Assembly (NCBI RefSeq): GCF_029873635.1
Contig: NC_080426.1
Location: 57,010,673-57,074,672 of the forward strand
Direction: 5' to 3'
DNA from: Malania oleifera
Taxonomy: Eukaryota > Streptophyta > Magnoliopsida > Santalales > Ximeniaceae
Length of the DNA: 64,000 nucleotides
Shown: piece by piece, positions 46,862-59,408 of the stretch
Position numbering within the stretch: the first letter of the stretch is position 1
How the letters are laid out: each line of letters opens with the position of its first letter
Made by a program: the position numbers and the translations under genes
The notes under the pieces: generated by a model
What the model saw: only the letters and a program-made list of their open reading frames with translations
The model's database searches: none
What the model was told of the DNA's origin: nothing

Positions 46862-47990
46862 CTAAATTACTTCACGACTATGATGCATGACCAATTCTCT
46901 TCTTATAAATATGAATCTTTCTTTCGACAAATGTTTTGTGAAAATATCTGCTAATTGATTATGTGTATTTACAAATTCTAGTACTATATCTTCGTTTTGT
47001 ACATGATCTCTCAAGAAATGATGTCTTATATCGATATGTTTTGTTCTTGAGTGAGATACAGGATTTTTTGAAATATCAATAGCACTTGTGTTATCACATT
47101 TGATAGGGATAGTTTGATATTGTATTTGAAAATCTTTTAATTGTTGTTCATATACAATGTTTGAGCACAACAACTTCTTGCAGTAATGTATTCTGCTTCT
47201 GCTGTGGATAATGCTATAGAATTTTGTTTCTTTGAAGACCATGAAACTAAAGAATGTCCTAGAAAATGACACGTTCCACTTGTGCTTTTTCTCTCTATTT
47301 TGCATCCGGCAAAGTCTGCATCTGAATAACTAATCATTTCAAATTCAGATTCTTTTGACTGCTATTTGGTGTGATTCCTTTGGAGCTGACTGAAATCTTG
47401 CACACATACATACACTAAACATAATATCTGGCCTACTTGATGTTAAATAGAGTAGGCTTCCTATCATTTCTCGATAGTGCTTAGTATGTTTCCCTTTTTC
47501 ATCTTTGTCAAGACTAGTTGAAGTACTCATAGGAGTTCCTATGAGTTTACTTTCTTCCATATCAAACTTTTTTAACATGTCTTTAATGTATTTAGTTTGA
47601 TTTATGAAGATTCCATTTTTTTCTTGTTTGATTTGTAATCCAAGAAAGTAATTTAGTTCTCCCATCATACTCATCTCAAACTCTTTTTGCATACATGTGG
47701 CAAATTCTTTACCTAGATCTTTATTTGTAGCTCCAAATATAATATCATCCACATATATTTGAACTAATAACATATCTTTGTTTTTAGTTTTAATGAATAA
47801 GGTACTATCAACTTTTCCTCTTGTAAATTCATTTTTAAGTAAGAATTTACGTAACATTTCATACCAAGCTCTTGGAGCTTGTTTCAAACCATAAAGAGCT
47901 TTTGTCAATTTGAATACATGGTTTGGATTTTTAGAATTTTCAAACCCTAGAGGTTGTTTGATATATACTTCTTCATTTATATCAGAAGTA
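46862..47990 (-). pseudogene. Copia reverse transcriptase (C-terminal part) and RNase H
   Basis: From about 47990 down: [44 protein letters not shown] (YVDD catalytic motif), [14 protein letters not shown], then RNase H with SDADFAG, STAEAEY and a terminal block with KCDNTSAIDISKNP and HSRTKHIDIRHHF. The RT frame ends at 47345 and RNase H resumes in two other frames (47337 and 47305), so it is broken. The N-terminal RT, integrase and protease are missing; non-coding sequence takes their place from 47990 on. Confidence 0.85.
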
Positions 47991-49800
47991 TTAGAAGAGC
48001 CTCAATATTTCAATAAACAACAATGATGCATGTGAGACCTATAAGTTCTTTCTATAGGATAGGTGCTCAGCTCTCTAAGTGCTTGATAATTATGCAAGGA
48101 TGAAACTTAATTTTCAAATATTTTTCACTTATCCTTTCTAAAATATTTTAACATTAATTTTATCATAATCATCTTTAATACAAGATTTTATATGGGAAAA
48201 TTCTTGCAAAATTTTGGCAGCATGCCGTTTGTATATAGGACATTTTTCCATAAAAACCTGTACCTGATAGTAGGTTGCTTTCAATAGATAAATTACATAA
48301 AACAAGCAGCAACCTAATATCCACAACTAGCATGCACAATATATCATTGCATCCGCCATGCAAGAGGCATTCAATACAAGCATGCTTTCCAGTAGTTCAA
48401 TCAATAACTCATAATAGAGATGAACTATCCAACATATGACATGACCAGCAACTAACAATGGATAGTTATGAGATTAATGCAGAGTTGTTCTCACCAAGGC
48501 ATACAAACATATAAGCATAAATAAAAATTGAAAGCATTTTAATGAATATAGATATGAAAGATGAATGCTCCCCCTTAGTTATGCGCTAATTCAATTTATG
48601 CACTTTCTTATTTTTTAGGTTCTTTAGGCTAAGTGTATTAAGATTTTCAATGTTATGTGCTTGGCTTTGGATGAATAGGCTAAGAGGACCAAAAGGTTAC
48701 AAGATATATATCTTTAAATAAGCTAAGCCAATATTTGCCTCTTTTCTTATGATTTACAATACGTGAGAGGCTTAAGTTCAAATGACTTTTCATTTTAAGG
48801 TTCATGCATAGGTTTCTTTGAATTTTTTTTCCATCATACAGATTGAAACCTATATCAATTAAATTAGCCATTTTAACTTAATTCATGAGGATGAAGCTCT
48901 TAAATGATTTTATATAAAGTTTGAGAGCTTGGAAGAAAATTGAATACTCTTAAATAATTAAAATTTATGTTATGTTCAAAGAGTATTTATTATGAATGGA
49001 CATGATTCAAGATATTGCATGGAAGAGGAAATGTCTAAACAATTTTAGATAAATAGCAACTAGAAGAGTATAAATTTTGGAACATTGCTCTTTGGTGATT
49101 GGAAAGTATCCTTTAGGTATGATCACAAATTTGGAGCAAGGATGCATACCAATGAGAGGATGGATCTTTACCTGACGTGATCAAGGAATGATAAAGATAT
49201 CCTATGGAGGATATAAGCCAAAATTAGAGGATTTATAGTTTAAGCTCAAAGGGAATTTTTGATTTAATAGTGAAACTTGAATCCCCTAGTGGATGCCTCT
49301 AGTTTTGATAAAAAAAATGTCTTTTAATAAGCACCAGAAATATTTGAAATTTATGATAAATAGTGCTTCAAGCCTAGAGTGATGACTGCATTAAAATTTA
49401 GGCTTTTAAGTTCAATGATGGGTTTAGGATTGAATGATATATAGTGTGAGATGGATTCCCAAAACCACAAGCTTGTGCAATGGACAATGTATGCTTAACT
49501 TAAGATATTCATATTTAAGCGTGAGTTAAGCAATTTGAAATTTATATACAAGGCAAACATGCCATGTCCATTTGGAAGTGAATTTTTATTCAATCTGCCA
49601 ATAATTTCATATTTTAACCAATGAATATATGCAATAAGTTCAGATTGGTTATATACATGGATTTGTAGATTGACTTGATTTTTCAAAATACTTAGTATGT
49701 AAGATTTTGAATAGTGGGCATATACAAATATTTTACATTTTCAGCCCCAAACCACTTCTTAAGCCTTTGGAAAATACTACCCCCTATAACTAATCCTAAC
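47991..49800 (-). mobile_element. Non-coding block homologous to the B2 interior
   Basis: Inverted match to about 37850-38850. Shared words include 'ttattgattgaactac', 'gcatgct' with 'gttgtgga/gtagtgga', 'gaaaaatgt', 'gttaaaatat', 'aaaggat' and 'catcctt', plus 'cctaaac--atcat' further on. It lies between gag (right) and RT (left), where protease and integrase would be expected. No ORF above 63 codons. Confidence 0.6.
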
Positions 49801-49821
49801 TCCTAAGAAAGAATTATGTGA

Positions 49822-51037
49822 TCATGTAATTCCTGTTTGAGTAAATGCTTCCTTGAATTTCAAAGGGTTTTCTTTCTTCACAACCCATACCATTTTTCTA
49901 TCTTTAATTCTTGATGGGTTAGGAGTTGATGATTCCTTAATTTTCCATACTTGCTTGGGTTTCACACCTTTTCTTTTAAATGGGCAATCAAATTTTATAT
50001 GCCCCTTCTTTTTACATAAAACACATGTGGTGTAAGTGTATGGACCGGAGGAGGTACTAGCATAATGTTTCGATTCTTTTACAAAGTACCTCATGTATAG
50101 GTTCTTCCTTTTCTTATTTTCAATTCCATTAAAACCTATACCTTCTTTATCTAAGGTCATCTTTTGTGAGCTTAACAATTTATCAAAGTTTTCCTTGCCT
50201 CTAGTAAACGTGTAGATGATCTTAGAATGATCTTCTATTTTCTTCTCTAGATCTTGAATTTTTGAGTTTTTCAATTCTTTGCAAACATCCTGAAGTTTCA
50301 TAAATTCTTTAGACATATTGTTTGCTTTATTTTCAAGATCTGCAATCAAGTGGCCCTTTTTTATCATCATTAGAAACTTTAGATTTCAAAATAGTCAATT
50401 CCTTTTCTAATGATTCATTCTTACTTTCCAGTCTTTTAATTTTCAAATTATTTTCTCTTTCAGTAAGAATTGTTGAGTCACATTCTTTAATGCATGCATC
50501 ATACTTGTTTTTTAGCATAGAATATTTCTTATTCGATTTAACAAGTAACTCATGAGTCCTAATATATTCACGTTGCAATTCATCATAAGTTGGCATGCTT
50601 TCACTATCACTACTATCATATGATTCACAATCAGATGCATCATTCAAATTAGCACATGAATCATTTTCATAATTATCTACTGAAGCAGAAGGAACCAAGA
50701 TAACCTCACCATCAGTTAAAGCAACAAAACACTGGTTACTTCCCTTGAGATCAGTGGAGCCTGAGTCGCACGGAGAGATGACTTCCTTTAGTATGGATGT
50801 GCCATATCTCCTCTCAAGTTCATCCCAAATCTGCTTAGCTCTACTACAAGCCATAACCTCACATAAAACATTAGAATCTAAAGCATGCAGTAACGTATTC
50901 ATGACATCAAAATTTACTTGTACTAAGTCCCTATCATGATCATTCAGTTCATACTTAGATTTAGGAACATTAGTACACCCAATAGATTTCATAGGCACAC
51001 AATCACCTTGATCAATAACTTTCCAAAACATTGACAT
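49822..51037 (-). pseudogene. Sirevirus-like gag, truncated and frameshifted
   Basis: 51037-50333: part of the gag core (QVNFDVMNTLLHALDSNVLCEVMACSRAKQIWDELERRYG), a gap where the UBN2 core should continue, an acidic/Ser stretch, then a long coiled coil (MPTYDELQREY...ESLEKELTILKSK). It continues in another frame at 50370-49822 with further coiled coil and one CCHC zinc knuckle (C-LC-KKGHIKFDC). Coiled coil plus zinc knuckle in an extended gag is typical of Sireviruses. The start is missing and no primer site is found to its right. Confidence 0.8.
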
Positions 51038-51059
51038 ATGATATAACTTGAAGCTCGTG

Positions 51060-52710
51060 AATGAATGAAAACGATAAAATTGTTTTATGTATGATATGCC
51101 TCAACACACAAATCCCTTTTTAACCAAAACTTTCATGTAAAGATAAATTCAAAACATTTTGGAATAATCTAGGGTTCTTGGTTCACTTTGCAAAAATGCA
51201 CACTTATATAATTGAAGTGAACTTGTTGGCAAAAACTTTGTCTTGAATATACACTTAATCAATATCACAAAGTTTTATTTCAAGTACTCAACCACAAAAC
51301 TGAGTATATTAATTTGCTGAAAAATATCCCTTAATTAAAATTATAGTTATAAGTGTCAAGGATATTAAATCAAGTTCTAATGTATCTAAAGATAGATCCT
51401 TCTAGAAACCACACACTTGAATCAAACCTTTCAATAAGTCACACACCATAAAGCAAATAATGATCTTATTTAAAATAGCTTGGTATATATAAAGATACTT
51501 TCAAGATCACTCTTTTAATCAAAACTAAGTTTTTCAATAAGAAGCCCTTTGAGAAAATATATGTCTATTTATATGCTCTTGAACCAAAATTTAATCTACC
51601 AAGTTAGATAAACTTTCTCAAGTAATGATCTCTTAGAAAAATAATTTTTGTACGAAAGACACACTCAAGATCAATACTTTTCAATGCTAGTCAAGAACAA
51701 ATAATGAGATGATATGTAAAAATCACAAGACTAATAACTTGAAAGATCAAACCTCAATACTAGATTGAAGTACAATAGAGTAAACAAGTTCCCTTTGAAA
51801 ATATGAATTGATTTGCCCAAACTTGAAGATATGAGATTGATGTATAGGCAAACGAATAGCACTAAGAGTAGATAATCAACAAACTTGCAACAAGGTGTGT
51901 TCTTCTCTTTCTTGTGTGTCTCACACTTGTTCTAGGATTTAGATATTCATAATATATAGTATATTACCCTTAGGATTGATCTCAGCCATTGGATCAATAA
52001 GATACCTCGCGTGTCTTTTTAATAAAGAACTGCTTTTTAAGCTTTCTCGCGAGTTCAGGCAACCGAACTCGACTTCAAGCTCTTGAAGTGTCAACTTCAG
52101 GCGCCTGAGGTTCCAATGTCAGGCGCCTGAGGTTCCAATGTTAGGCGATCGAGGTACCTCTGTCAGGTTCTGTCTTTTTCATTTAATTCTTCAGGCTACC
52201 AAACTTAATCTTCAGGCTACCGAAGAAATTCTTCAGGCGCCCGAGGATAACTTCAGGCTACCGAAGTCCCCTCTTTCACACGTATTCATTTCCAGTTTAA
52301 AATTCTACTTTAATTCTTTGCTTGGGTCTTTTATAAAACAAGTTTTCCATGATTTTAAACACATTTTTAAGCCCATGTAAGTACTCTAATGATGTACATG
52401 AAATGCATGAATCCTAAAATCATTCTAAGTTGTATTGAGCCTCAAGAAAAATCATATGAAAATGTAGGTACATGAGTTCTAAATACCCATTCCCAAGACA
52501 TTCTTGAACTTTGCCGCTTGCATCTTGATTCTCATACTCTTTGAGTTCCATGGTACTTTATAATATGTATCAGCTTTACTTTATGGCGTCTATTACCCGT
52601 TATCTTTCCGTGCATGCTCAGTGTAAGTCCTGTTCAAAAACTCAATGCATAGATCAAATATCAAGTGATTTGTCATTATCAAAAACTGGCTTGGACTCAT
52701 AGAGTCAACA
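51060..52710 (-). mobile_element. LTR E, 5' part of a Copia element
   Basis: Minus strand begins TGTTGACTCTATGAGTCC at 52710, related to B-type starts. It includes a CAGGCGCCTGAGG array (52040-52270). The LTR end and primer site towards gag are not recognisable. The bases beyond 52710 (gctaa) do not match those beyond the A2 LTR (atatt), so the E and A2 ends are from different insertions. Confidence 0.6.
52040..52270. repeat. CAGGCGCCTGAGG motif array in LTR E
   Basis: Seven to eight copies, for example two in a row of 'caggcgcctgaggttcc' at about 52097 and 52120, then caggctaccgaag and caggcgcccgagg forms. CAGGCGCCTG is a perfect palindrome. Confidence 0.85.
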
Positions 52711-54214
52711 GCTAATAAATATCTCAAAATATTTTTCTCAAGATAAATCACAAGAAATATTTGAAATATGTTTGTAAAATATTTTATCTTTGTGTCAAGA
52801 TAATATTATCAATCAAAAGGTGTAATAACAAAGATCTTCACAAGAAAAATATCCCAAAAGTATTTTTCTCAAAAATAGGCATATAGGATATTTGAAAATG
52901 GTTCGTAAAGAATTATTTCACAAACAAAAAGCAATACGAACTATTGAGTATTGCAATGATGATGCAAAACTCACAAGGTCTACGTAGTTTTCCTATGGAA
53001 GACTTATTAATGAAGTCTCTTAGAAAAACTTCAAGCTTACTCTCGGATAAAAATATATATATTATTCAATCTAAAACTAGTGAGAGTGTAAGCTTTACTA
53101 GACACTCACAATAGCACTCTTACCTAGCGAGATTTGCAATGAGGATGAGTAAGAATGAAGAAATAAGGCTTGGATGTGAGAAATAGAGCTTATGAGAATC
53201 AGAGAATATTTGCTAATTATTTTTGCTAATCTCTTGCTAATTATTCCAAATGAAGGGGTATATATAGACAACCCCTAAGAATATAATAGTTAAGGACACA
53301 TATGGAATTATTAGGAAAGTTTTAATACAATTTAATTATTTTAACCCCATTTAAAAAAGTTAACCACGGTAAAAATATTGGGGCAACTCGAGAGGTCCGA
53401 TTGACCAGAACAGTTTCGGTCGACCAAATCTCATATGGTTCGGTCGACCAGGAGGTTTTTGAACTGAAGGCTCGGTCGACCAAAAGTGCGCAATTTCCCA
53501 TTTCTCCAAGGTTCGGTCGATCGGGCCATTTTGAACTGGCTGGTTTGATCGACCAGATCGTTGGGATTTTTTCTGAGGACCCTCGGTCGACCAGGTAGTT
53601 GAAGTACAAAATTGGCTCGGTTGACAGATGGTCAAAATGTTGACCTCTGGGAGTTTTGGTCGATCAGGGGGTTTTAAACTATACTAGTTCGGTTGACCAA
53701 GGCCTTGATCAACTGTTAACCCAGCCTATTTCGGTCGACTGGGGTAGAATAAACTACCAAGGTCGGTTGACCGAAAGTGCACAATGTGTGCATTTCGGTC
53801 TTGTCTTGAAACACACAAACCCTATTAAAGTGCCTAACAATCATAGGTGCAATGGTGTGTGTTCTAGGGTCATTTTTGTCCCAAATAAAGACACCGAAAA
53901 AGTCCAGTATCGGTCGAACGAAGTCGACCGCAGGGTGTTCCCTAAGGTCCATTTATGGTCTTGAGCTTATCGATCCTACCATATAGGTAAGACATTAATT
54001 ATTACAGACCATATTCTCGTAATTACTATTACATACCCAAATAATAATGAAATACAATAAACATGATCTTCAGGGTCTTCAGTTTTTCACTTCATATGCC
54101 ATGTGCATACACCATATGATACGTTCAATTGGTCTTACACGCAAACTCATCAACCATTAAATATCAGAGTATATGTCATAATAAAAAATAGGGATATGAC
54201 CTATAAGGTCAACA
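52711..54214 (-). mobile_element. C-type LTR, 5' half
   Basis: Start TGTTGACCTTATAGG at 54214; array at 53390-53960; 'tatatatacccctt' TATA region near 53262 on the minus strand; 3' leader down to 52711. Continues after the composite insertion at 43017. Confidence 0.7.
53390..53960. repeat. TTCGGTCGACCA motif array in C-type LTR
   Basis: At least twelve copies, such as tttcggtcgaccaaa, ggttcggtcgaccagg and cctcggtcgaccaggt, 20-50 bp apart, GTCGAC core. Confidence 0.85.
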
Positions 54215-55128
54215 TATATTTTGGGAGAAGATTATTTTTTGCACAAACATTTTATTGAGCTTAACTCCTAGATTCTCCAAATATTTCTAACTTGCATAAA
54301 TCTTTATAGGAGAACATAATACACATTTTTCATACACATTGCATTTGCGCAAAATCGTTAAAAGGGCAAAACCCTAGGTTCTCCTATAGTTTTATTGAAA
54401 TATCTTTTTGGAGAAAACTTTTCATTAGGGTTTAAACATAGTTAAGCACCTTTACTCCCCTGAGCATTATTTCATATCATTGGAGTGTATGTTTTTATGA
54501 GCTTAAGCGTGTACATCTCTGCTTGTATTTCAGAACCATATTTTATGTACAAAATGGTTTTATTGTAATGGTTAGGTTTAGTCTGTTAATTGAACTGGGG
54601 AGTCTCAGCCTTATAAATGAGACAGGTTCAGTTCAGCCCGGAATTGAATTAAGGAGTCTCAGCCCCATAAGTGAGCCTAGTTTGGCTCAGCCTAGCAATT
54701 GAGTTGGGGTTTTCCTTGCCCCGTAAGGAGAGGATGTAAAAGACTTTTGCTCCTCCCGGTTAAGTGAGCAGATATAGTGGAATCCTTAGGGGTAAGCCCA
54801 AGGAGGGAATGTAAGCTGGTTTGGCCGAACCTCGATAACAGATATGGCGTCGCTCTCTCTATCTCATTTAAATTCCCGCACTTAAAATTTAGCACATGTA
54901 TGTCTGTTCATATTTTGTTATAATCATCTTGCATGCACACAGAACTTATTTAAATGAGAAATGCAGCACATGTGTATGTATGCACACACTGATCACTTAA
55001 TTGTTGTACATACACGTTTTTCGATATTGAATGGGATATGAACTGTGGTGAATCGGCGTAAGTGTTTAAATTAGTGAAAAATATTTTACCTAATTCAACC
55101 CCCTTTTGGGATCACAACAATTCCAACA
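54215..55128 (+). mobile_element. B2 3' LTR, second part
   Basis: Resumes exactly where the first part stopped (tatattttgggagaag) and ends CAACAATTCCAACA at 55128, followed by GGCTC. Confidence 0.92.
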
Positions 55129-56647
55129 GGCTCAGGAAACCGTCCCAATTTTGAACTAAAAGTCACCAGGCGATTGAACTCCTAAAGTCATTTTTTTCAC
55201 TATCCTCGGGTGCCCGAACCTATAGTTCAAAAAACACCCTAGGCGACCAAATTATGAAGTTTGGCAGACCTAACCATTCACCCGGCAACCGAACCTCGAG
55301 CATTTGGAAAATTGCCTTGGTCCAACCACCCAAACTTTCATTCGAGCACCCGTACTTGAAAAAGTATCTTTTCTCTTTGTCTCTTTTCGGGTGACCATCC
55401 CTAAGGACCGGGTGACCGAACCTCTTGGGTTGCCAATTTTTTACCAGGGTAATTTGGGTTAAAACTCAATTAAAACATTTCCAAAATTCCTAATTTGTCC
55501 CCAATGGTCATATTTTGTTGAAAAACTATAAATACCCCTTTCATAACTTAGATTAGAAATTTTGATTAACTCTAAAATTCTCTATAAACTTTTGTTAATC
55601 ATAATTCCCCAAACCAATTTTTATTGCTAAAATCTCTTCTTTATGACAAAATCTTTTAAGTAAAATTCTCAAACTCTCTTCTTCTCTTTCATTTCAAAAT
55701 TACTCTTTTTGGGCATTTATTTTTACATGCTTACTCTCACTTATTATTTATTTTTGAAAATCTTTTTGAGAGTATAACTTTGGTTTCTCCTGGTTATTTC
55801 CTTAATAAATATTTTTGGGAGAAAACCATTTATTACACAAATATTTTCTTGAACTTAAATTCCTAGATTCTCCAAATATTCTTTATTTGGGAAAAATATT
55901 TATAGGAGAAAAATAATACTTATTTTTCACATATATTTTATTTGTGCAAAATTATTTGATAGCACCATTACTCTATAGAGCATAATGCATATCATTAGAG
56001 AGTGCATATATTTTATGAGCTTAAATGTGTACATCTCAACTTATTGTTTGAAGCATGTAACATGTACAAAAATGTTTTTACTGCATCAATTGGGTTCAGC
56101 CCGGAATTGAACTGAGGAGTCTCAGTCCCATAAGTGAGACCAGTTTGGTTCAGCTCGAAAATTGAATTGGGGATTCTCATCCTCATAAATGAGACAAGTT
56201 GGGTTAGCCTTGTAATTGAATTAGGATTTTCCTCGCCCTGTAAGGAGAGGACGTAAACAGCTTCTGCTCTGCTCGTTTAAGTGAGCAGGTTGAGTGGAAT
56301 CTTTGGGGAGTATGCCCAAGGCAGGGATGTAAGCTGGTTTGGCCGAACCTCGATAACAAATATCGTGTGTCGCTCTCTCCTTATCTCATTTACTTTTTGC
56401 TCTTTAATTTTAGTATGTGTATGTCTGTTCATGTGTTTGTTATAACCATCTTGCATGCACATAGAATTAATTTAAACGAGATATGTAGCACACGTGTATA
56501 TATGCACACATTATTCACTTACTTTACATACATGTTTTATTTTGAATGAGATATGAGATGTGGTGAATTGGCGTAATTGTTTAAATTAGTGAAAAAGTTG
56601 TAAATGTCTAATTCACCGCCCCTCTTAGGATCACACCAATTCCAACA
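55129..56647 (+). mobile_element. Solo LTR D, right part
   Basis: Continues 33641-34172 after the B2 insertion. Motif array at 55150-55440 (cgggtgaccgaacc, cccggcaaccgaacc, cgggtgcccgaacc), 'actataaatacccc' near 55535, end CACCAATTCCAACA at 56647, followed by CGTAC, the duplication of 33636-33640. Total LTR about 2.05 kb. Confidence 0.88.
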
Positions 56648-56840
56648 CGTACTAACCTTATATCTTTTGCTCCTTCAAGTCTTCTTATCTGTGCATTCTC
56701 CTCTTTATTGGCTTTTAGTCCTTTGCTTGGGTTGTCCTCTAGGCTAGGCATCTATCCCCTCTAGTAGGTAGGGAAACCCTCGGGTTGCAGGGTGATAGAC
56801 TATGCTGCCCTCTTCTATGAGAAGGATAGGAGATCACCCT
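56648..56840 (+). other. Host sequence resumed after the nest
   Basis: Continues the sequence that stops at 33640. CT-rich, no recognisable product, cut off at 56840 by another LTR fragment. Confidence 0.5.
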
Positions 56841-57535
56841 TGTTAGCTTTGCCATGATCCCAAGAGGGGGGGGGGGTGAATTGGTATTTTTAAAACTTAA
56901 GCCCTTGGTCAATCTCCTAACACTAGTATATTCACAACCTTATGGTCAATCTAGTGTGAGTAATGTAAATGTTTACCACAAAGTAAATAAAGAAATTTAA
57001 TCAAACACACATGCACCAGAAAGCAGTAAAGTAAGGGTGACACACGAAAATGTTATCAAGGTTCGGCCAATTGCCTACATCCTCGCCTTAAATAATAAGC
57101 ACAAGGATTACCACTATAACTTGCTCACTTAAACGGGTGGAGCAACACCTAAACAAATCAGGTCAATTAGCACAGGACTAACCTCAACCTTTACAATTAA
57201 TCCTTATCGGGATGCATTACTGCCCCCTTAGGCCACGCCTAGAAACACTTAGATTTTACAATCATATGGTACAAAAATAGTGCTTTCACGTAAAGTTAAA
57301 ATATACCCAAATACGCATATTCACATACACATCAATAGCATGGATATAGTGTAAGCTCAATGATCCAAGTTTTATTCAATCAATACTCAACGTAGTATAA
57401 TCAGTATGATGCTCAAGAGTATTCAACACAAGCAACATCTTGGAATCTAAACAAGGTATTTCAGTAGCACATCAATATTCTAAGTATACTAATCAGATAA
57501 TCAAACTAGCTTAAGAAAATTTTCTTCAATGTAAT
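56841..57535 (-). mobile_element. C-type LTR, 3' half only
   Basis: Starts (plus) tgttagctttgccatgatccc and follows the C1/C 3' half (ccgcc-tta, 'ggtggagc', 'caggtcaatt' blocks). It breaks off at about 57535 directly against the truncated RNase H of the next element. Confidence 0.7.
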
Positions 57536-57545
57536 ATGCACAATA

Positions 57546-59405
57546 CTAGTCTTTCAATTGTTGTTTCATATATAGTATTTGTGCACAACAACTTTCAGCT
57601 GCTATATATTCAGCTTCGGCGGTTGATAAAGTTATGGAGTTTTGTTTCTTTGAAAACCATGACACTAAGGATTGTCCAAGAAAATGACATGTGCTACTTG
57701 TACTTTTTCTATCAATTTTATATCCAGCATAATCAGCATCAGAATAACTTATCATTTTGAAATCAATATCTTTTGGATACCATAAACCTAGATCAAGTGT
57801 TCCTAGTAAGTACCTAAGTATTCTTTTAACTGCTGTTAGATGTGATTCTTTAGGTGCTGATTGAAATCTTACACACATACATACACTGAACATAATATTG
57901 GGTCTACTAGCAGTTAAATATAGTAAACTACCAATTATTCCCCTATAGTGTTTTGTATCTACTTGTTTTCCCTTTTCATCTCTATCAAGGCTAGTTGAAG
58001 TACTCATCGGGGTTCCTGTTGGTTTACTTTGTTCCATATCCAACTTTTTAAGCATATATTTAATGTATTTAGTTTGATTTATAAACGTTCCATTTTTAGC
58101 TTGTTTATTTTGAAGTCCAAGGAAATAATTTAACTCCCCCATCATACTCATTTCAAATTCTTTTTGCATACATATGGCAAAGTCTTTACATAGAACTTCA
58201 TTTGTAGCCCTGAATATGATATCATCCACATATATTTGGACAATCAGCATGTCTTTGTTTTTGTTTTTAATGAATAGGGTGCTATCAACCTTTCCTCTTG
58301 AAAATTCATTTTTAAGTAAGAATTTACTAAGTCTTTCATACCAAGCTCCAGGAGCTTGTTTCAAACCGTACAATGCTTTTGTCACTTTAAATACACGATT
58401 TGATTTTTGTGTATCTTCAAAACCTGGAGGTTGTTTGACATATACTTCTTCATTTATATAACCATTTAAGAATGCACTTTTTACATCCATTTGATATAGC
58501 TTGAAATCTTTATGAGCTGCATAAGCTAAGAGCATCCTGATTGCTTCCATTCTAGCTACATGAGCAAAGGTTTCATCATAATCAATTCCTTCTTCTTGAT
58601 TATATCCTTGTGCTACCAGCCTAACTTTATTTCTTACTACTACCCCATTTTCATCTTTTTTATTCTTGAATACCCATTTAGTTCCTATGATTGATTTATT
58701 TTTGGGTTTAGGTATAAGTTCCCACACTTGACTTCTTTCAAATTGATTTAGTTCCTCCTGCATAGCTATAATCCAAGAATCATCTTTTAAGGCTTCGTCA
58801 ATGTTTTTGGGTTCATCTTGAGATAAGAAGACATCATGGTTACAAATATGTTTTAATGAAGTTCTAGTGGTTATACCTTTTGATGTCTCACCAATAATTT
58901 GATCTTTTGGATGACTTTTAGCATATCTCCATTGTTTAGGTAATTCTAGATTTTCTATGATGTTTTTGTTTGGAGCTTCACTATTGTTTTCTTCTTTTAT
59001 TTCAAGTTTTTCTTCTTTTTGTGAAGTATCTTCTTTTTCATCAGCCTTGGCTTTATCATTATTATTTGATTCATCAAAACTTATGTGTATTGATTCAATA
59101 ATAGTAAGAGTTCTTTTATTGTAGATCCTATAAGCTTTACTATTTGTAGAATAACCTAAGAAGATTCCTTCATCAGATTTTGCATCAAATTTTCCTAAAT
59201 CGTCTTTGGTATTAAGAATAAAACATTTGCATCCGAATACATGAAAGTAAGAAATATTTGTTTTCCTATCTTTCCAAAGTTCATATGGTGTTTTGTCTAT
59301 ATTTGATCTTATAGATACCCTATTTAGAATGTAGCATGCTGTATTTATAGCTTCTACCCAAAAATATTTAGGTAGATTATTTTCATTTAGCATTGTTCTT
59401 GCCAT
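57546..59405 (-). pseudogene. Integrase C-terminus, reverse transcriptase and RNase H (truncated)
   Basis: Open for 619 codons. Residues 1-115 hold the integrase C-terminal part ([39 protein letters not shown]). Residues about 225-470 are RVT_2: [74 protein letters not shown] with the YVDD site. RNase H starts at about 550 (SDADYAG, STAEAEY), but the protein ends at KQQLKD, before the last catalytic Asp. It copies element RNA and degrades the template strand; here it cannot be complete. It is separated from the upstream integrase by a single TAA (59409-59411) that replaces a Gln codon. Confidence 0.9.
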
Positions 59406-59408
59406 TTC

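Larger units (their letters stand above)
42261..54214 (-). mobile_element. C-type LTR element, nested in B2 3' LTR, itself disrupted
   Basis: Minus-strand element: starts TGTTGACCTTATAGG at 54214 and ends ...CACCAAAGCTAACA at 42261. TATAT is present on both sides (42256-42260 and 54215-54219). The outer segments 42261-43017 and 52711-54214 are the two halves of one C-type LTR. Everything between is later Sirevirus-like material, so this was probably a solo LTR (about 2.26 kb) hit by a further insertion. Confidence 0.75.
34173..55128 (+). mobile_element. Non-autonomous Copia element B2 (with nested insertion)
   Basis: 5' LTR 34173-36757, primer site 36760-36770, non-coding interior, PPT ladder, 3' LTR 41005-42260 plus 54215-55128. 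GGCTC is present on both sides (34168-34172 and 55129-55133) as target-site duplication. Without the nested 11.95-kb insertion the element would be about 9 kb. It has no gag-pol reading frame, so it would depend on an autonomous relative for its proteins (inference). Confidence 0.88.

Noticed and set aside
43013..52715. A single intact element bounded by the A2 LTR and LTR E
   Set aside because: The two LTRs are of different families and flanks (atatt, gctaa) do not match.
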